This document shows positions 1 to 8,013 of a stretch of 29,517 nt of DNA, one piece after another. The notes beneath the pieces were generated by a model. That model did no database searches and was not told where the DNA came from. It saw only the letters and a list, made by a program, of their open reading frames with translations. Source of the stretch: Pseudomonas sp. BGr12 (GTDB lineage: Bacteria; Pseudomonadota; Gammaproteobacteria; Pseudomonadales; Pseudomonadaceae); contig NZ_JALRNF010000056.1 in NCBI RefSeq assembly GCF_030272895.1, positions 1-29,517 of the forward strand, written 5' to 3'. How positions within the stretch are numbered: position 1 is the stretch's first letter; each line of letters starts with the position of its first letter. The translations under genes and the position numbers were made by a program.

Positions 1-113
1 TTGTTGTTTTTTTTCCCTTTCGTGCCCCCCTCTCCCCCCCCCCCCCTTTGGGGGGGGGGGGGGGGCGCCGGGGTTGTTTTGTTTTTTTAACCCCCCCCCG
101 GGGGCCCCCCCCC
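1..113. other. Low-complexity homopolymer stretch, probable contig-end artefact
   Basis: The first ~113 bases are almost only long runs of T, C and G, including one G run of about 16, with a few isolated bases between. Nothing elsewhere in the window looks like this. Normal sequence resumes at about 114 with a REP-like edge (CCGCTCCTAC). Homopolymer walls of this kind at the extreme end of a sequence are typical of low-quality read ends or polishing errors. No gene should be called here; the open frame crossing it is not credible. Confidence 0.8.
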
Positions 114-210
114 CGCTCCTACAGGCCGCCACCTGGCAGTCAGGGGGTGCCGCCCAGGCGTTTCGCGCTACAATGCGCGCCTTGACCGTGACAAGCCTGA
201 CTAAAAACAC

Positions 211-2214
211 ATGTCCCTACCCAAGCATCACCTGGAACTGCTCAGCCCTGCCCGCGATGTGGCCATCGCCCGCGAGGCCATCCTGCATGGCGCCGACGCC
301 GTGTACATCGGCGGCCCGAGCTTCGGCGCGCGCCACAACGCCTGCAACGAAGTCAGCGATATCGCCGAGCTGGTGACCTTCGCCCGGCGCTACCACGCGC
401 GGGTGTTCACCACCATCAACACCATCCTGCACGACAACGAGCTGGAACCGGCGCGCAAGCTGATCCACCAGCTCTACGATGCCGGCGTCGACGCCCTGAT
501 CGTCCAGGACCTGGGGGTGATGGAGCTGGACATTCCGCCGATCGAGCTGCACGCCAGCACCCAGACCGACATCCGCACCCTGGCCCGGGCCAAGTTCCTC
601 GACCAGGCCGGTTTCTCGCAACTGGTCCTGGCCCGCGAGCTGAACCTCAAGGAAATCCGCGCCATCGCCGACGAAACCGACGCGGCGATCGAGTTCTTCA
701 TCCACGGTGCGCTGTGCGTGGCCTTCTCCGGCCAGTGCAACATCTCCCACGCCCAGACCGGCCGCAGCGCCAACCGTGGCGACTGCTCCCAGGCCTGCCG
801 CCTGCCCTATACCCTCAAGGACGAGAAAGGCGGCGTGATCGCCTATGAAAAGCACCTGTTGTCGATGAAAGACAACAACCAGAGCGCCAACCTGCAGGCC
901 CTGGTGGACGCCGGTGTGCGCTCGTTCAAGATCGAGGGCCGCTACAAGGACATGGGCTATGTGAAGAACATCACCGCCTATTACCGCCAGCGCCTGGACG
1001 ACATCCTCGAAGGCCGCCCGGACCTCGCCCGCGCCTCCAGCGGCCGCACCGCGCACTTCTTCCTGCCCGACCCGGACAAGACCTTCCACCGTGGCAGCAC
1101 CGACTACTTCGTCAGCGAACGCAAGATCGACATCGGCGCCTTCGACTCGCCAACCTTCACCGGCCTGCCGGTGGGCGTGGTAGAAAAAGTCGGCAAGCGC
1201 GACCTGCAAGTGATCACCCACGAGCCGCTGTCCAACGGTGACGGCCTCAACGTGCTGGTCAAGCGCGAAGTGGTGGGTTTCCGCGCCAACATCGCCGAGC
1301 CCAAGGGCGAGTTCGATGAAGACGGCGAAAAGCGCTACCGCTACCGCGTCGAGCCCAACGAGATGCCCAAGGGCCTGCACCAGCTGCGCCCCAACCATCC
1401 GCTGAGCCGCAACCTGGACCACAACTGGCAACAGGCCCTGCAGAAGACTTCGGCCGAGCGCCGGGTCGGCCTGAGCTGGGCCGCACGCCTGCGCGAAGAG
1501 CGCCTGGAACTGACCGCCACCAGCGAGGAAGGCGTCAGCGCCAGCGTCGCCCTGGAAGGCCCGTTCGGCGCGGCCAACAAGCCGGAGCAGGCACTGGAGC
1601 AACTGCACGACCTGCTCGGCCAGCTGGGCACCACCCAGTACCACGCCACCGCCATCGAGCTGGACGCGCCGCAGGCGTTCTTCATCCCCAACTCGCAGCT
1701 CAAGGCCCTGCGCCGTGAAGTGATCGAGGCCCTGACCGAGGCCCGCATCGCCGCCCACCCACGCGGTGGACGCAAGGCCGAGAGCAACCCGCCACCGGTG
1801 TACCCGGAGTCGCACCTGTCGTTCCTGGCCAACGTCTACAACCAGAAGGCCCGCGACTTCTACCACCGCCACGGGGTGAAGCTGATCGATGCCGCCTACG
1901 AGGCCCACGAGGAAACCGGCGAAGTGCCGGTGATGATCACCAAGCATTGCCTGCGCTTCTCCTTCAACCTGTGCCCGAAACAGGCCAAGGGCGTCACTGG
2001 CGTGCGCACCAAGGTCGCGCCGATGCAACTGGTGCACGGTGATGAAGTGCTGACCCTGAAGTTCGACTGCAAGCCGTGCGAAATGCACGTGATCGGCAAG
2101 ATGAAGGGGCACATCCTCGACCTGCCGCAGCCGGGCAGCGTGGTTCAGCAGCAGGTGGTCGGCCACATCAGCCCGGAAGATCTGCTCAAGACCATTCCGC
2201 GGGCGCCTCACTGA
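211..2214 (+). CDS. rlhA: 23S rRNA 5-hydroxycytidine C2501 synthase, U32 peptidase-like family (RlhA/YdcP)
   Basis: This 667-residue U32-family protein is close in length and sequence to E. coli RlhA (YdcP, about 653 residues). RlhA makes 5-hydroxycytidine at 23S rRNA position 2501; in E. coli this depends on prephenate and iron-sulfur supply. The paralogue TrhP/YegQ, which acts on tRNA, is only about 450 residues, so length favours RlhA. The N-terminus reads LELLSPARD followed by HGADAVYIGGPSFGAR. The family core around residues 164-200 contains FFIHGALCV, SGQC, GRSANRGDCSQACRLPY, with Cys169, 176, 192 and 196 as likely cluster ligands. Further Cys occur near the C-terminus (HCLRFSFNLCPKQ and FDCKPCEMH). 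The ATG at 211 matches the family N-terminus, though no clear Shine-Dalgarno precedes it. The gene stands alone and is followed by a REP hairpin. The old peptidase label is unlikely to describe its function. Confidence 0.93.
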   Translation: MSLPKHHLELLSPARDVAIAREAILHGADAVYIGGPSFGARHNACNEVSDIAELVTFARRYHARVFTTINTILHDNELEPARKLIHQLYDAGVDALIVQDLGVMELDIPPIELHASTQTDIRTLARAKFLDQAGFSQLVLARELNLKEIRAIADETDAAIEFFIHGALCVAFSGQCNISHAQTGRSANRGDCSQACRLPYTLKDEKGGVIAYEKHLLSMKDNNQSANLQALVDAGVRSFKIEGRYKDMGYVKNITAYYRQRLDDILEGRPDLARASSGRTAHFFLPDPDKTFHRGSTDYFVSERKIDIGAFDSPTFTGLPVGVVEKVGKRDLQVITHEPLSNGDGLNVLVKREVVGFRANIAEPKGEFDEDGEKRYRYRVEPNEMPKGLHQLRPNHPLSRNLDHNWQQALQKTSAERRVGLSWAARLREERLELTATSEEGVSASVALEGPFGAANKPEQALEQLHDLLGQLGTTQYHATAIELDAPQAFFIPNSQLKALRREVIEALTEARIAAHPRGGRKAESNPPPVYPESHLSFLANVYNQKARDFYHRHGVKLIDAAYEAHEETGEVPVMITKHCLRFSFNLCPKQAKGVTGVRTKVAPMQLVHGDEVLTLKFDCKPCEMHVIGKMKGHILDLPQPGSVVQQQVVGHISPEDLLKTIPRAPH

Positions 2215-2223
2215 AAACGGATT

Positions 2224-2297
2224 GGCCCCGCGATTGCGTGCAATCCGTTGCATCGCATCGCGGGGCTAGTCGAGTCGTCGCACCGCCGCGCCTACAG
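2224..2297. repeat. REP palindrome with 16-base extension, 3' of rlhA
   Basis: The arms GCCCCGCGAT (2225-2234) and ATCGCGGGGC (2257-2266) are exact inverted repeats. A small inner hairpin TGCAA-TCCG-TTGCA lies at 2239-2252. The right side continues into TAGTCGAGTCGTCGCACCG and then CCGCGCCTACAG, which is the extended REP form also seen near 12264-12360 and 16409-16450. The left side lacks this tail, so it is a half-sized or decayed copy. It begins 10 bases after the rlhA stop and may serve as its transcript end. Confidence 0.8.
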
Positions 2298-2325
2298 CCG
2301 ACCCGGTAGCATCCCTGTCTTAAAA

Positions 2326-2358
2326 CTGAAACTTTTCGGTCATAACATGATGTTTCAG
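2326..2358. promoter_or_regulatory. Inverted repeat upstream of ParA-family gene
   Basis: CTGAAAC (2326-2332) and GTTTCAG (2352-2358) form a 7-base dyad around a 19-base AT-rich spacer. It sits 25 bases upstream of the ATG at 2383. It could be an operator or part of the promoter. A dyad this short can occur by chance, so this is only a candidate. Confidence 0.25.
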
Positions 2359-2382
2359 GCCTTTACAGGGATTAACTGCCTC

Positions 2383-3156
2383 ATGCGTCGTGTCGTGTTC
2401 AATCAAAAGGGAGGCGTTGGCAAATCCAGCATCGCCTGCAATCTTGCGGCGGCCAGTGCGGCCGAGGGCTACCGCACACTGCTGGTCGATCTCGACCCCC
2501 AGGCCAACTCGACCCACTACCTCACAGGTCTGGTCGCCGACCAGATCCCTTCAGGCATCGCCGACTTCTTCAGGCAGGTGCTGTCCAGTGGCCCGGCCAG
2601 CAAAAAGTGCCGGGTAGCGATCACCCAGACCCACTACGACAACCTCCACCTGGTCACCGCCAGCCCCGACCTGCTGGACCTGCAGACCAAGCTCGAAAGC
2701 AAGTTCAAGATCAACAAGCTGCGCAAGTTGCTGGTCGAACTGTCCGAGGACTACGAGCGCATCTACATTGATACCCCGCCCTCGCTGAACTTCTACACCT
2801 ACAGCGCCCTGGTCGCCGCCGACCGGCTGCTGATCCCGTTCGACTGCGACAGCTTCTCGCGCCAGGCGCTGCACAGCGTCATCGCCCAGGTGGATGAACT
2901 GCGCCAGGATCACAATGAAGCGCTGATCGTCGAAGGTGTGGTGGTCAACCTGTTCACCGAGCGTGCCGCCCTGCATCGCACCCTGGTCAACGAACTGCTG
3001 GCCGAGGGTCTGCCGGTGCTGCCGGTGTACCTGAGCCATTCCATCAAGATGCGCGAATCCCACGAGCTGTCAGTGCCCCTGGTGCACCTGGCGCCGCGCC
3101 ACAAGCTCTCGCGGGAATTCGTCGACCTGCTCGACAGCCTGGAACGGGCCGCCTGA
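2383..3156 (+). CDS. Orphan ParA/MinD-family P-loop ATPase
   Basis: This 257-residue protein has the deviant Walker A motif of the ParA family near its N-terminus (QKGGVGKSS, with the signature lysine after KGG). It also has the A' motif DLDPQAN and the Walker B region YIDTPPS. It lacks the N-terminal helix-turn-helix of plasmid type Ia ParA, and there is no ParB or parS-like repeat next to it. It is therefore not the chromosome partition pair, which lies near oriC. Orphan ParA ATPases usually position a cargo such as chemoreceptor arrays, granules or flagella, or control polysaccharide export; the cargo here is unknown. I chose the ATG at 2383 because [11 protein letters not shown] is the normal start just before Walker A; the open frame extends upstream into the REP region. 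A short Ppx/GppA protein follows 94 bases downstream. Confidence 0.85.
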   Translation: MRRVVFNQKGGVGKSSIACNLAAASAAEGYRTLLVDLDPQANSTHYLTGLVADQIPSGIADFFRQVLSSGPASKKCRVAITQTHYDNLHLVTASPDLLDLQTKLESKFKINKLRKLLVELSEDYERIYIDTPPSLNFYTYSALVAADRLLIPFDCDSFSRQALHSVIAQVDELRQDHNEALIVEGVVVNLFTERAALHRTLVNELLAEGLPVLPVYLSHSIKMRESHELSVPLVHLAPRHKLSREFVDLLDSLERAA

Positions 3157-3250
3157 TCGCGGGCGCTGTCATCGCAGTGTCATCGATGAGGTGCACCATG
3201 GCTGTCAATCAGCATCGGCCATGGTCCGGCGAGCCATCAGGAATACGCGC

Positions 3251-4207
3251 ATGAAAGGCAACGACTCACTCTTTGCGGCCATCGACCTGGGCTCCAACGC
3301 CTTTCGCATGACCATCGGCCAGCCGGTGCTGTGCGAGCAGCGGCCGATGATCCAGAAGGTAAAGAGCCTGCGCGAGCCGGTGCGCCTGGCGGACGGCCTG
3401 CAGAACGAGGCCCTGGACCACCACGCACTGGAACGCGGCTGGCAGGCCCTGGAGCGCTTCGGCAAACGTCTGCGCGGCTTCGAGGAATTCCGCGTGCGGG
3501 CGGTGGCCACCAGCGCTGTGCGCCAGGCGCGCAATGCCGCGACCTTCATCGCTGGCGCCGAGGAGCGCCTCGGCTTTCCGATCACGATCCTGTCCGGCCA
3601 GGAAGAGGCGCGCATGGTCTATGCCGGCGTGGCTCACAGCCTGCCGTGCAAGAAGACCACCCGCCTGGTGGTGGATATCGGTGGCGGCTCCACCGAGCTG
3701 ATCGTCGGGCGCGCCAACCAGGCCCTGTTCTCCCGGAGCCTGGCGATCGGAGGCGGGACCTTCGGCACGCGCTACTTCGCCGACGGCAAGGTCAACAGTC
3801 GCAACCTGCAGATGGCCGAACAGGCCGCCTGTCTGCAGTTCTCCAGCATCGCGCGCAGCATTGGCCAGCATGACTGGCAAGTGGCGATCGGCTCCTCGGG
3901 GACCGCACGCATGCTGGCCAAGGTGCTCAAGGCCAATGACTTCAATGACGACGACAGCGACAGCATTACCTACCCAGGCCTGCTGCGCCTGTCGCTGCAC
4001 CTGCTGCAGGCAGGACACCCCAGCCGCCTGAAACTGGCGGGCCTGCAACCGCACAAACTGGGCGCCCTGCCTGGTGGCCTGGCGATCATGCTGGCGGCTT
4101 TCAAGGTGTTTGCCATTGAGCGCATGACACTGTCAGAGCCCGCGCTGCGCCTGGGCTTGCTGCACAGCCTGATGCACAAGCACGCGCGCAGCACCGCCCG
4201 CCATTGA
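3251..4207 (+). CDS. Short Ppx/GppA-family phosphatase
   Basis: This 318-residue member of the exopolyphosphatase / guanosine pentaphosphate phosphatase family has the ASKHA fold. Motifs in order are DLGSN (12-16), ATSAVRQARN (86-95), SGQEEARMVY (115-124, containing the likely catalytic Glu) and DIGGGSTEL (142-150, phosphate loop). E. coli Ppx and GppA are about 500 residues; this protein has only the two-lobed catalytic part and lacks the C-terminal HD-like and substrate-channel domains. It may therefore prefer short polyphosphate or pppGpp. The ATG at 3251 has a good AGGAA seven bases upstream, which decides it against the in-frame ATGs further 5'. A CorA-type transporter follows within a few bases, so the two are probably co-transcribed. 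Whether the substrate is polyphosphate or (p)ppGpp cannot be told from sequence. Confidence 0.88.
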   Translation: MKGNDSLFAAIDLGSNAFRMTIGQPVLCEQRPMIQKVKSLREPVRLADGLQNEALDHHALERGWQALERFGKRLRGFEEFRVRAVATSAVRQARNAATFIAGAEERLGFPITILSGQEEARMVYAGVAHSLPCKKTTRLVVDIGGGSTELIVGRANQALFSRSLAIGGGTFGTRYFADGKVNSRNLQMAEQAACLQFSSIARSIGQHDWQVAIGSSGTARMLAKVLKANDFNDDDSDSITYPGLLRLSLHLLQAGHPSRLKLAGLQPHKLGALPGGLAIMLAAFKVFAIERMTLSEPALRLGLLHSLMHKHARSTARH

Positions 4208-4215
4208 CCACGCGA

Positions 4216-5235
4216 ATGGGCCTCGGCGCTATTCATGCCCAGCAGGAGCATGACCTGTACGGCCTGCTGTACGGTTATGTGTTCCGGGCCGGCGAGCGCG
4301 GCCGGGAAGTCGACTCGGCCCAGGCCTTGCGCTGGCTGTTGGCACCGCAAGATCCCGACGAATTCCTCTGGCTGCACCTCAACCTGGCCCATGCCGCCTG
4401 TGAGCGCTGGATGAAGACCCACCTGGGCTTGCCGCAGTCCTTCTTCGACACCCTGCGTGAAGGCTCCCGCTCGACGCGCATCGAGTATGCCGACTCGGCG
4501 TTGCTGGCGGTGGTCAATGACGTGGTGTTCAACTTCGGCATGCTGTCGTCGGATGTATCCACCTTGTGGGCCTGTGCACGCAGTCGCCTGCTGGTCAGCG
4601 CCCGGCTTCAGCCCTTGCACTCAGTCGACACGCTGCGCTCCTCGGTCAAGCAGGGCGAGTTGTTCCGCTCACCCATCGAGTTGCTGGTGCACCTGTTGCG
4701 CGACCAGGGCGACCTGCTGACCCAGATCGTGCGCGAAACCAGCCTGAGCGTGGACCGCATCGAAGACCAGTTGCTGTCCCAGCGCCTGAGCGACAACCGC
4801 GCCGAACTCAGTGCCATGCGCCGGGTACTGGTCAGGCTGCAGCGCTTGCTGGCGCTGGAGCCCGGTTCGCTGCTGCGCCTGCTGAACCGCCCGCCCGACT
4901 GGCTGCAAGAGCACGACCTTGGCCAGCTACGGGCCGCCACCGAGGAGTTCACCCTGATCATCAGTGACCTCACGGCCCTGGGCGAGCGTATCAAGCTGCT
5001 GCAGGAAGAAATGGCGGCCAAGCTCAATGAACAGACCAACCGCACCCTGTTCACCCTCACCGTGGTCACCGTGCTGGCCTTGCCGATCAACATCATCGCC
5101 GGCTTCTTCGGCATGAACGTCGGCGGCATTCCCCTGGCCGACGACCCCCAGGGTTTCTGGGTGCTGGTGGCCCTGGTCGCCACCTTCACCGTGCTGGTCG
5201 GGCGCTGGGCGTTTCGCAAGCGTGCGGAGTATTGA
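4216..5235 (+). CDS. CorA/ZntB-family divalent cation transporter
   Basis: This is an inner-membrane protein of about 339 residues. It has a long, mostly helical cytoplasmic N-terminal domain rich in charged residues. The two C-terminal membrane helices are TLFTLTVVTVLALPINIIAG and GFWVLVALVATFTVLVG, with the family signature FGMN between them, followed by VGGIP. The GMN loop is the ion-selectivity site of CorA channels, and GMN followed by GGIP is more like the ZntB branch (zinc). Metal specificity is not provable here. The start is uncertain: a TTG at 4204 would overlap the phosphatase stop by four bases, while the ATG at 4216 leaves an 8-base gap; neither has a clear ribosome site. It is tightly linked to the Ppx-like gene upstream. 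Confidence 0.88.
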   Translation: MGLGAIHAQQEHDLYGLLYGYVFRAGERGREVDSAQALRWLLAPQDPDEFLWLHLNLAHAACERWMKTHLGLPQSFFDTLREGSRSTRIEYADSALLAVVNDVVFNFGMLSSDVSTLWACARSRLLVSARLQPLHSVDTLRSSVKQGELFRSPIELLVHLLRDQGDLLTQIVRETSLSVDRIEDQLLSQRLSDNRAELSAMRRVLVRLQRLLALEPGSLLRLLNRPPDWLQEHDLGQLRAATEEFTLIISDLTALGERIKLLQEEMAAKLNEQTNRTLFTLTVVTVLALPINIIAGFFGMNVGGIPLADDPQGFWVLVALVATFTVLVGRWAFRKRAEY

Positions 5236-5598
5236 TTCCAAAAGGCCTGCACAGCAGCTTTACCTGAAAGCCCTCTCGCACCTACCAACCCTCAACTCAA
5301 AGCGCTGCTCAGACCACTGCTTACGCCAGTGGATTCGCTTCAGCGAACCGCAGGGTCAGACAACCATACACACTGGACAGCCGTCCAGAACGCCCTAGAC
5401 TTTAAAGGCTAACTGGCTATCAAGTGTAACGCCTTACTTCAAATCGAAGCTTAGACGCTGAGTTCAATTTCGATTGCCTACTAGGACAGAAGCTGAAAGT
5501 TGCCCTGGCCAATAGTCACCTTCTGATCCAGCAACGAGCCTGATGCAACAGAAAGAACACCACTCCTATTAGAGCCAGGATAGGGAGGGAAGGCAATC
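5236..5598. other. Gene-free AT-rich leader with three small hairpins
   Basis: These 363 bases have no coding region I can support. Composition shifts from the GC-rich pattern of the transporter to the AT-rich pattern of the following phosphoesterase. Three hairpins follow each other: CCACTG/CAGTGG (5314-5332), TTCGC-TTCA-GCGAA (5334-5347) and CTGGAC-AGCC-GTCCAG (5373-5388). None is followed by a T run, so they are not standard intrinsic terminators. The final bases carry the ribosome site of the next gene. Confidence 0.6.
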
Positions 5599-6765
5599 AT
5601 GGTCAGCATAGTTCACATCTCAGACCTCCATATCGCCGAAAGACTCTTTGAGACACGTCGATTTTTACCTTACCTGCCCCACCGCCACGGACACGACAAC
5701 CAAGCCTTCCTGGCGCTTGACTCCTTCCTCAAAACCTTCGACTGGGACTTACTGATTATCACTGGTGACATTTCAAGAACTGGAAGAGCAGAAAGCTTTG
5801 GACTAGTCAAAAACTGGCTGGACAATGAAATTACATTTGGCGCAAACAAAATCGGGCTTAACCTCTCAAAATCGAAGTCAAGACGCTATGTCGTGGTCCC
5901 TGGAAACCATGACCGATTTAATGGAAAACTGAAGCAGCACAGCCTAGATAACTACCATGATGAGTTCCCGGCCATTCATGCCGGAGCAATAGAAAAAATC
6001 AAAATCAATGGAATCACACTCAATATTCATCTATTTAATAGCACCTGGAAGAATGGCTCATTCGCCTATGGAAAAATTGATCAACGCGCATTAGCCCCGA
6101 AAACCCTGCTTGACAGTGAAATCGATCTAGCTGTACTTCATCATCATTTCATCCAACCTCCCAACCATACTCGCGAGGTAACAACCGAGCTGGCCAACTC
6201 TGCAGAAGTTGCAGCTTACATCCTGAGCACTGGATTCGACGGCGTGTTTTTCGGACACACACACAAAAGTTACATCGACCAGCCGAGCGCTGAAGTTTTG
6301 AGCAATCTACTTGATCGTCGAAAACGACAGAAATTCTGGTCAAAACACGTTCCAAATATAATAACACGCCTATTCGACAATGATGGCCTGGTGGCCTATA
6401 CGCGAGAAGCGGCACAAAACGGACAACTTCCGACACTGGAGTCATACTTCAGCTTCCTTTATCTTCGCCGGTGCGGGCTAGAATTACGCAGCCCCTCAGA
6501 ATTCAAAAGCATCCACGCCTTCCATGAGCAAATGAAACAGGTAGCCACTGACCCGCGCATGGCCGCCGAAATCTCAAATGCCAAGAAAAGGAAAATACTG
6601 ATTTCACTAGCACCCAGCGCATGCCAAGACGAGGCAAAATGGAAAGGCCTGCATGTAGTAAAAATCAGCAAAAATGCCAAGGGCGTATTTAATTTTGAGT
6701 GGGACCGCTATCAACTTGAAGACGGAAGATTCTGCGCCAAACCAAAGGACCTTCATGTTTCCTGA
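5599..6765 (+). CDS. Calcineurin-like metallophosphoesterase with unassigned C-terminal region
   Basis: This 388-residue protein belongs to the calcineurin-type metallophosphoesterase superfamily. All metal motifs are present: SDLH (Asp9, His11), TGDISR (Asp57), PGNHDRF (Asn103-His104-Asp105), LHHHF (His181-183) and FFGHTHKS (His220, His222). The catalytic core spans about residues 1-228 and resembles the CpdA/Icc cyclic-nucleotide phosphodiesterase group, but the substrate cannot be assigned. Residues from about 230 to 388 match no domain I recognise. The start at 5599 is supported by a strong purine stretch (GGAGGGAAGG). Base composition is foreign: two sampled coding lines count to 26/60 and 20/60 GC, against 38/60 in the neighbouring transporter. 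Codons such as AAA, ATA and ATT are frequent. There is no partner gene and no visible integrase. It was probably acquired by transfer. Confidence 0.88.
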   Translation: MVSIVHISDLHIAERLFETRRFLPYLPHRHGHDNQAFLALDSFLKTFDWDLLIITGDISRTGRAESFGLVKNWLDNEITFGANKIGLNLSKSKSRRYVVVPGNHDRFNGKLKQHSLDNYHDEFPAIHAGAIEKIKINGITLNIHLFNSTWKNGSFAYGKIDQRALAPKTLLDSEIDLAVLHHHFIQPPNHTREVTTELANSAEVAAYILSTGFDGVFFGHTHKSYIDQPSAEVLSNLLDRRKRQKFWSKHVPNIITRLFDNDGLVAYTREAAQNGQLPTLESYFSFLYLRRCGLELRSPSEFKSIHAFHEQMKQVATDPRMAAEISNAKKRKILISLAPSACQDEAKWKGLHVVKISKNAKGVFNFEWDRYQLEDGRFCAKPKDLHVS

Positions 6766-6812
6766 AGTGAAGAACGCAGCGTAATTTTGCCAGCCCGGCT
6801 GAACACGACATC

Positions 6813-6843
6813 CTGGCGGCCAAATACAGGCTTGTGCCGCCAG
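6813..6843. terminator. Hairpin downstream of the phosphoesterase
   Basis: CTGGCGGC (6813-6820) and GCCGCCAG (6836-6843) form an exact 8-base stem with a 15-base loop, 47 bases after the phosphoesterase stop. No T run follows, so intrinsic termination is doubtful. It marks the return to GC-rich sequence. Confidence 0.35.
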
Positions 6844-6965
6844 CCCCGGCACAACAGCCGCCCTGCAAGAGCAACCGATCACCATGAAATCAACCCGAGA
6901 ACATCAATCGACAGCGAAACTGTTCGTCGGATAGAGTGCCCCCCGCATATCCAGGTTTTCTCAGA

Positions 6966-7343
6966 ATGGCTAATACCCTCCAGGGCAGTTGCCTGTGCGG
7001 CACTGTGCACTACGAACTGCACGCACGGCCCAAGGCGCTTGCCCACTGCCATTGCAGCCAATGCCGCAAAAGTCATGGCGCGGCGTTCGCCAGCTATGCC
7101 AGCGTGCTGCGCAGTGACCTGCAGGTGACTCAAGGGGCCGAAGCGATCAGCTCATACCCCTCTTCCGAAACGGTGCTGCGCCAGTTCTGCTCCCGGTGCG
7201 GCTCGTCGCTGTTCTGGTCGAAAAGCCAGGGGGAGCACGCCGACTGGATCTCGGTGGCACTGGGTACCCTGGATAGCGAATTCACTTCGGTAAAACACAA
7301 GCACCTGCATCTGGCGTCCAAAGCCCCCTGGTATGACTCATGA
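6966..7343 (+). CDS. GFA / CENP-V domain zinc protein
   Basis: This 125-residue single-domain protein of the glutathione-dependent formaldehyde-activating (GFA/CENP-V) family has the zinc-binding cysteines in the usual order. These are CLC (Cys9, 11), CHCSQC (Cys28, 30, 33) and CSRC (Cys75, 78), followed by GSSLFW. Family members bind zinc and some bind glutathione; most, including this one, have no proven substrate, and the formaldehyde label comes from Paracoccus Gfa. The ATG at 6966 is the natural start because MANTLQGSCLCG begins the domain. The upstream AGG is about 10 bases away, so the ribosome site is weak. The 3' end overlaps the stop of the opposite NUDIX gene by six bases. Confidence 0.88.
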   Translation: MANTLQGSCLCGTVHYELHARPKALAHCHCSQCRKSHGAAFASYASVLRSDLQVTQGAEAISSYPSSETVLRQFCSRCGSSLFWSKSQGEHADWISVALGTLDSEFTSVKHKHLHLASKAPWYDS

Positions 7344-7811
7344 CGCGCTATTGCCGGACGCTGTAAACACCCCCGCCTGCTCCAGCGTCGCCACGATCGT
7401 CTCCGGCCACACCTGTTGCTGGGTGATGCGCAATTCATCGGCAGACCACCAGCGATGATCCGCCATCACCTGGACCTCGTGGGAGGTCCAGCCCTTGCGA
7501 GAGAGCACCTCGGACGGCGCGCGCACCACGAAGAACTGCTCGACCGAAAACACCCACTCGCCGCTGGGCAATTGCATGGGAAACCGGCGATGAGCCACGG
7601 GCTGCCCGACATCACTGGCCTCGATACCGGTTTCCTCGCGCAACTCACGCAGCGCGGCGCAGTGGAAGGTCTCGCCCTCTTCCAGGCCACCGCCCGGCGT
7701 CGCCCAGTAATCGTCACCGGCCAGGGCGCCCTCCTTGTGGACGAACCTGAACAACAGGACGTTTTGCTCGGGGCTCACGACCAGGAGCCTTGCTGATTTT
7801 CTTTCGCGCAT
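7338..7811 (-). CDS. NUDIX hydrolase
   Basis: This 157-residue protein has a complete Nudix box: Gly41-X5-Glu47-X7-Arg55-Glu56-Leu-Arg-Glu59-Glu60-Thr-Gly62-Ile63. The box holds the metal-binding glutamates used to cleave nucleoside diphosphate derivatives. The region before it (DDYWATPGGGLEEGE) is typical of the MutT/ADP-ribose-type core. The C-terminal part (HRWWSADEL) resembles the common RWW segment of small general Nudix proteins. The substrate cannot be assigned. The ATG at 7811 begins MRERKSARLLVV, the usual start just before the first strand, but no Shine-Dalgarno is visible. It overlaps the GFA gene tail to tail by six bases and appears to be a single transcription unit. Confidence 0.9.
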   Translation of the reverse strand: MRERKSARLLVVSPEQNVLLFRFVHKEGALAGDDYWATPGGGLEEGETFHCAALRELREETGIEASDVGQPVAHRRFPMQLPSGEWVFSVEQFFVVRAPSEVLSRKGWTSHEVQVMADHRWWSADELRITQQQVWPETIVATLEQAGVFTASGNSAS

Positions 7812-7920
7812 TGGAGGTAGATCGTCCCTGAAGATTTAAGGCCGGCGATGATGCCAGAACAGTCGATATGATTGCATTCACGCATCGGCGGTGGCGGGTT
7901 TTGCGGCCGCTACGCGCCCG

Positions 7921-7995
7921 ATCGCAGCCTGGCGGCAGCTCCCACAAATGCACTGCAATCACCCGACAACTGTGGGAGCTGGCGAAGCCTGCGAT
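7921..7995. repeat. REP-type palindrome, GCTCCCACA class
   Basis: The left arm (7921-7946, ATCGCAGCC...AGCTCCCACA) and right arm (7971-7995, TGTGGGAGCTGG...CTGCGAT) form a near-perfect 25-base hairpin with a loop of about 24 bases. It is the same class as the copies at 22557-22619 and 24776-24875, and differs from the CGGGGCAAG class. It lies in the 202-base gap between the NUDIX start and the lipoprotein stop, and could end the transcript of the leftward export cassette. Confidence 0.8.
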
Positions 7996-8013
7996 CGATT
8001 GCGCAGCAGTCGC

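Noticed and set aside
217..2253. A 678-codon frame opposite rlhA
   Set aside because: It covers the full conserved rlhA sequence and has no domain of its own.
2383..3156. ParA considered as the chromosome partition protein near oriC
   Set aside because: No ParB, parS-like repeats or oriC genes (dnaA, gidB/rsmG) lie beside it.
5236..6965. AT-rich patch considered as a prophage or insertion sequence
   Set aside because: There is no integrase, transposase, terminal inverted repeat or target duplication; only one gene is present.
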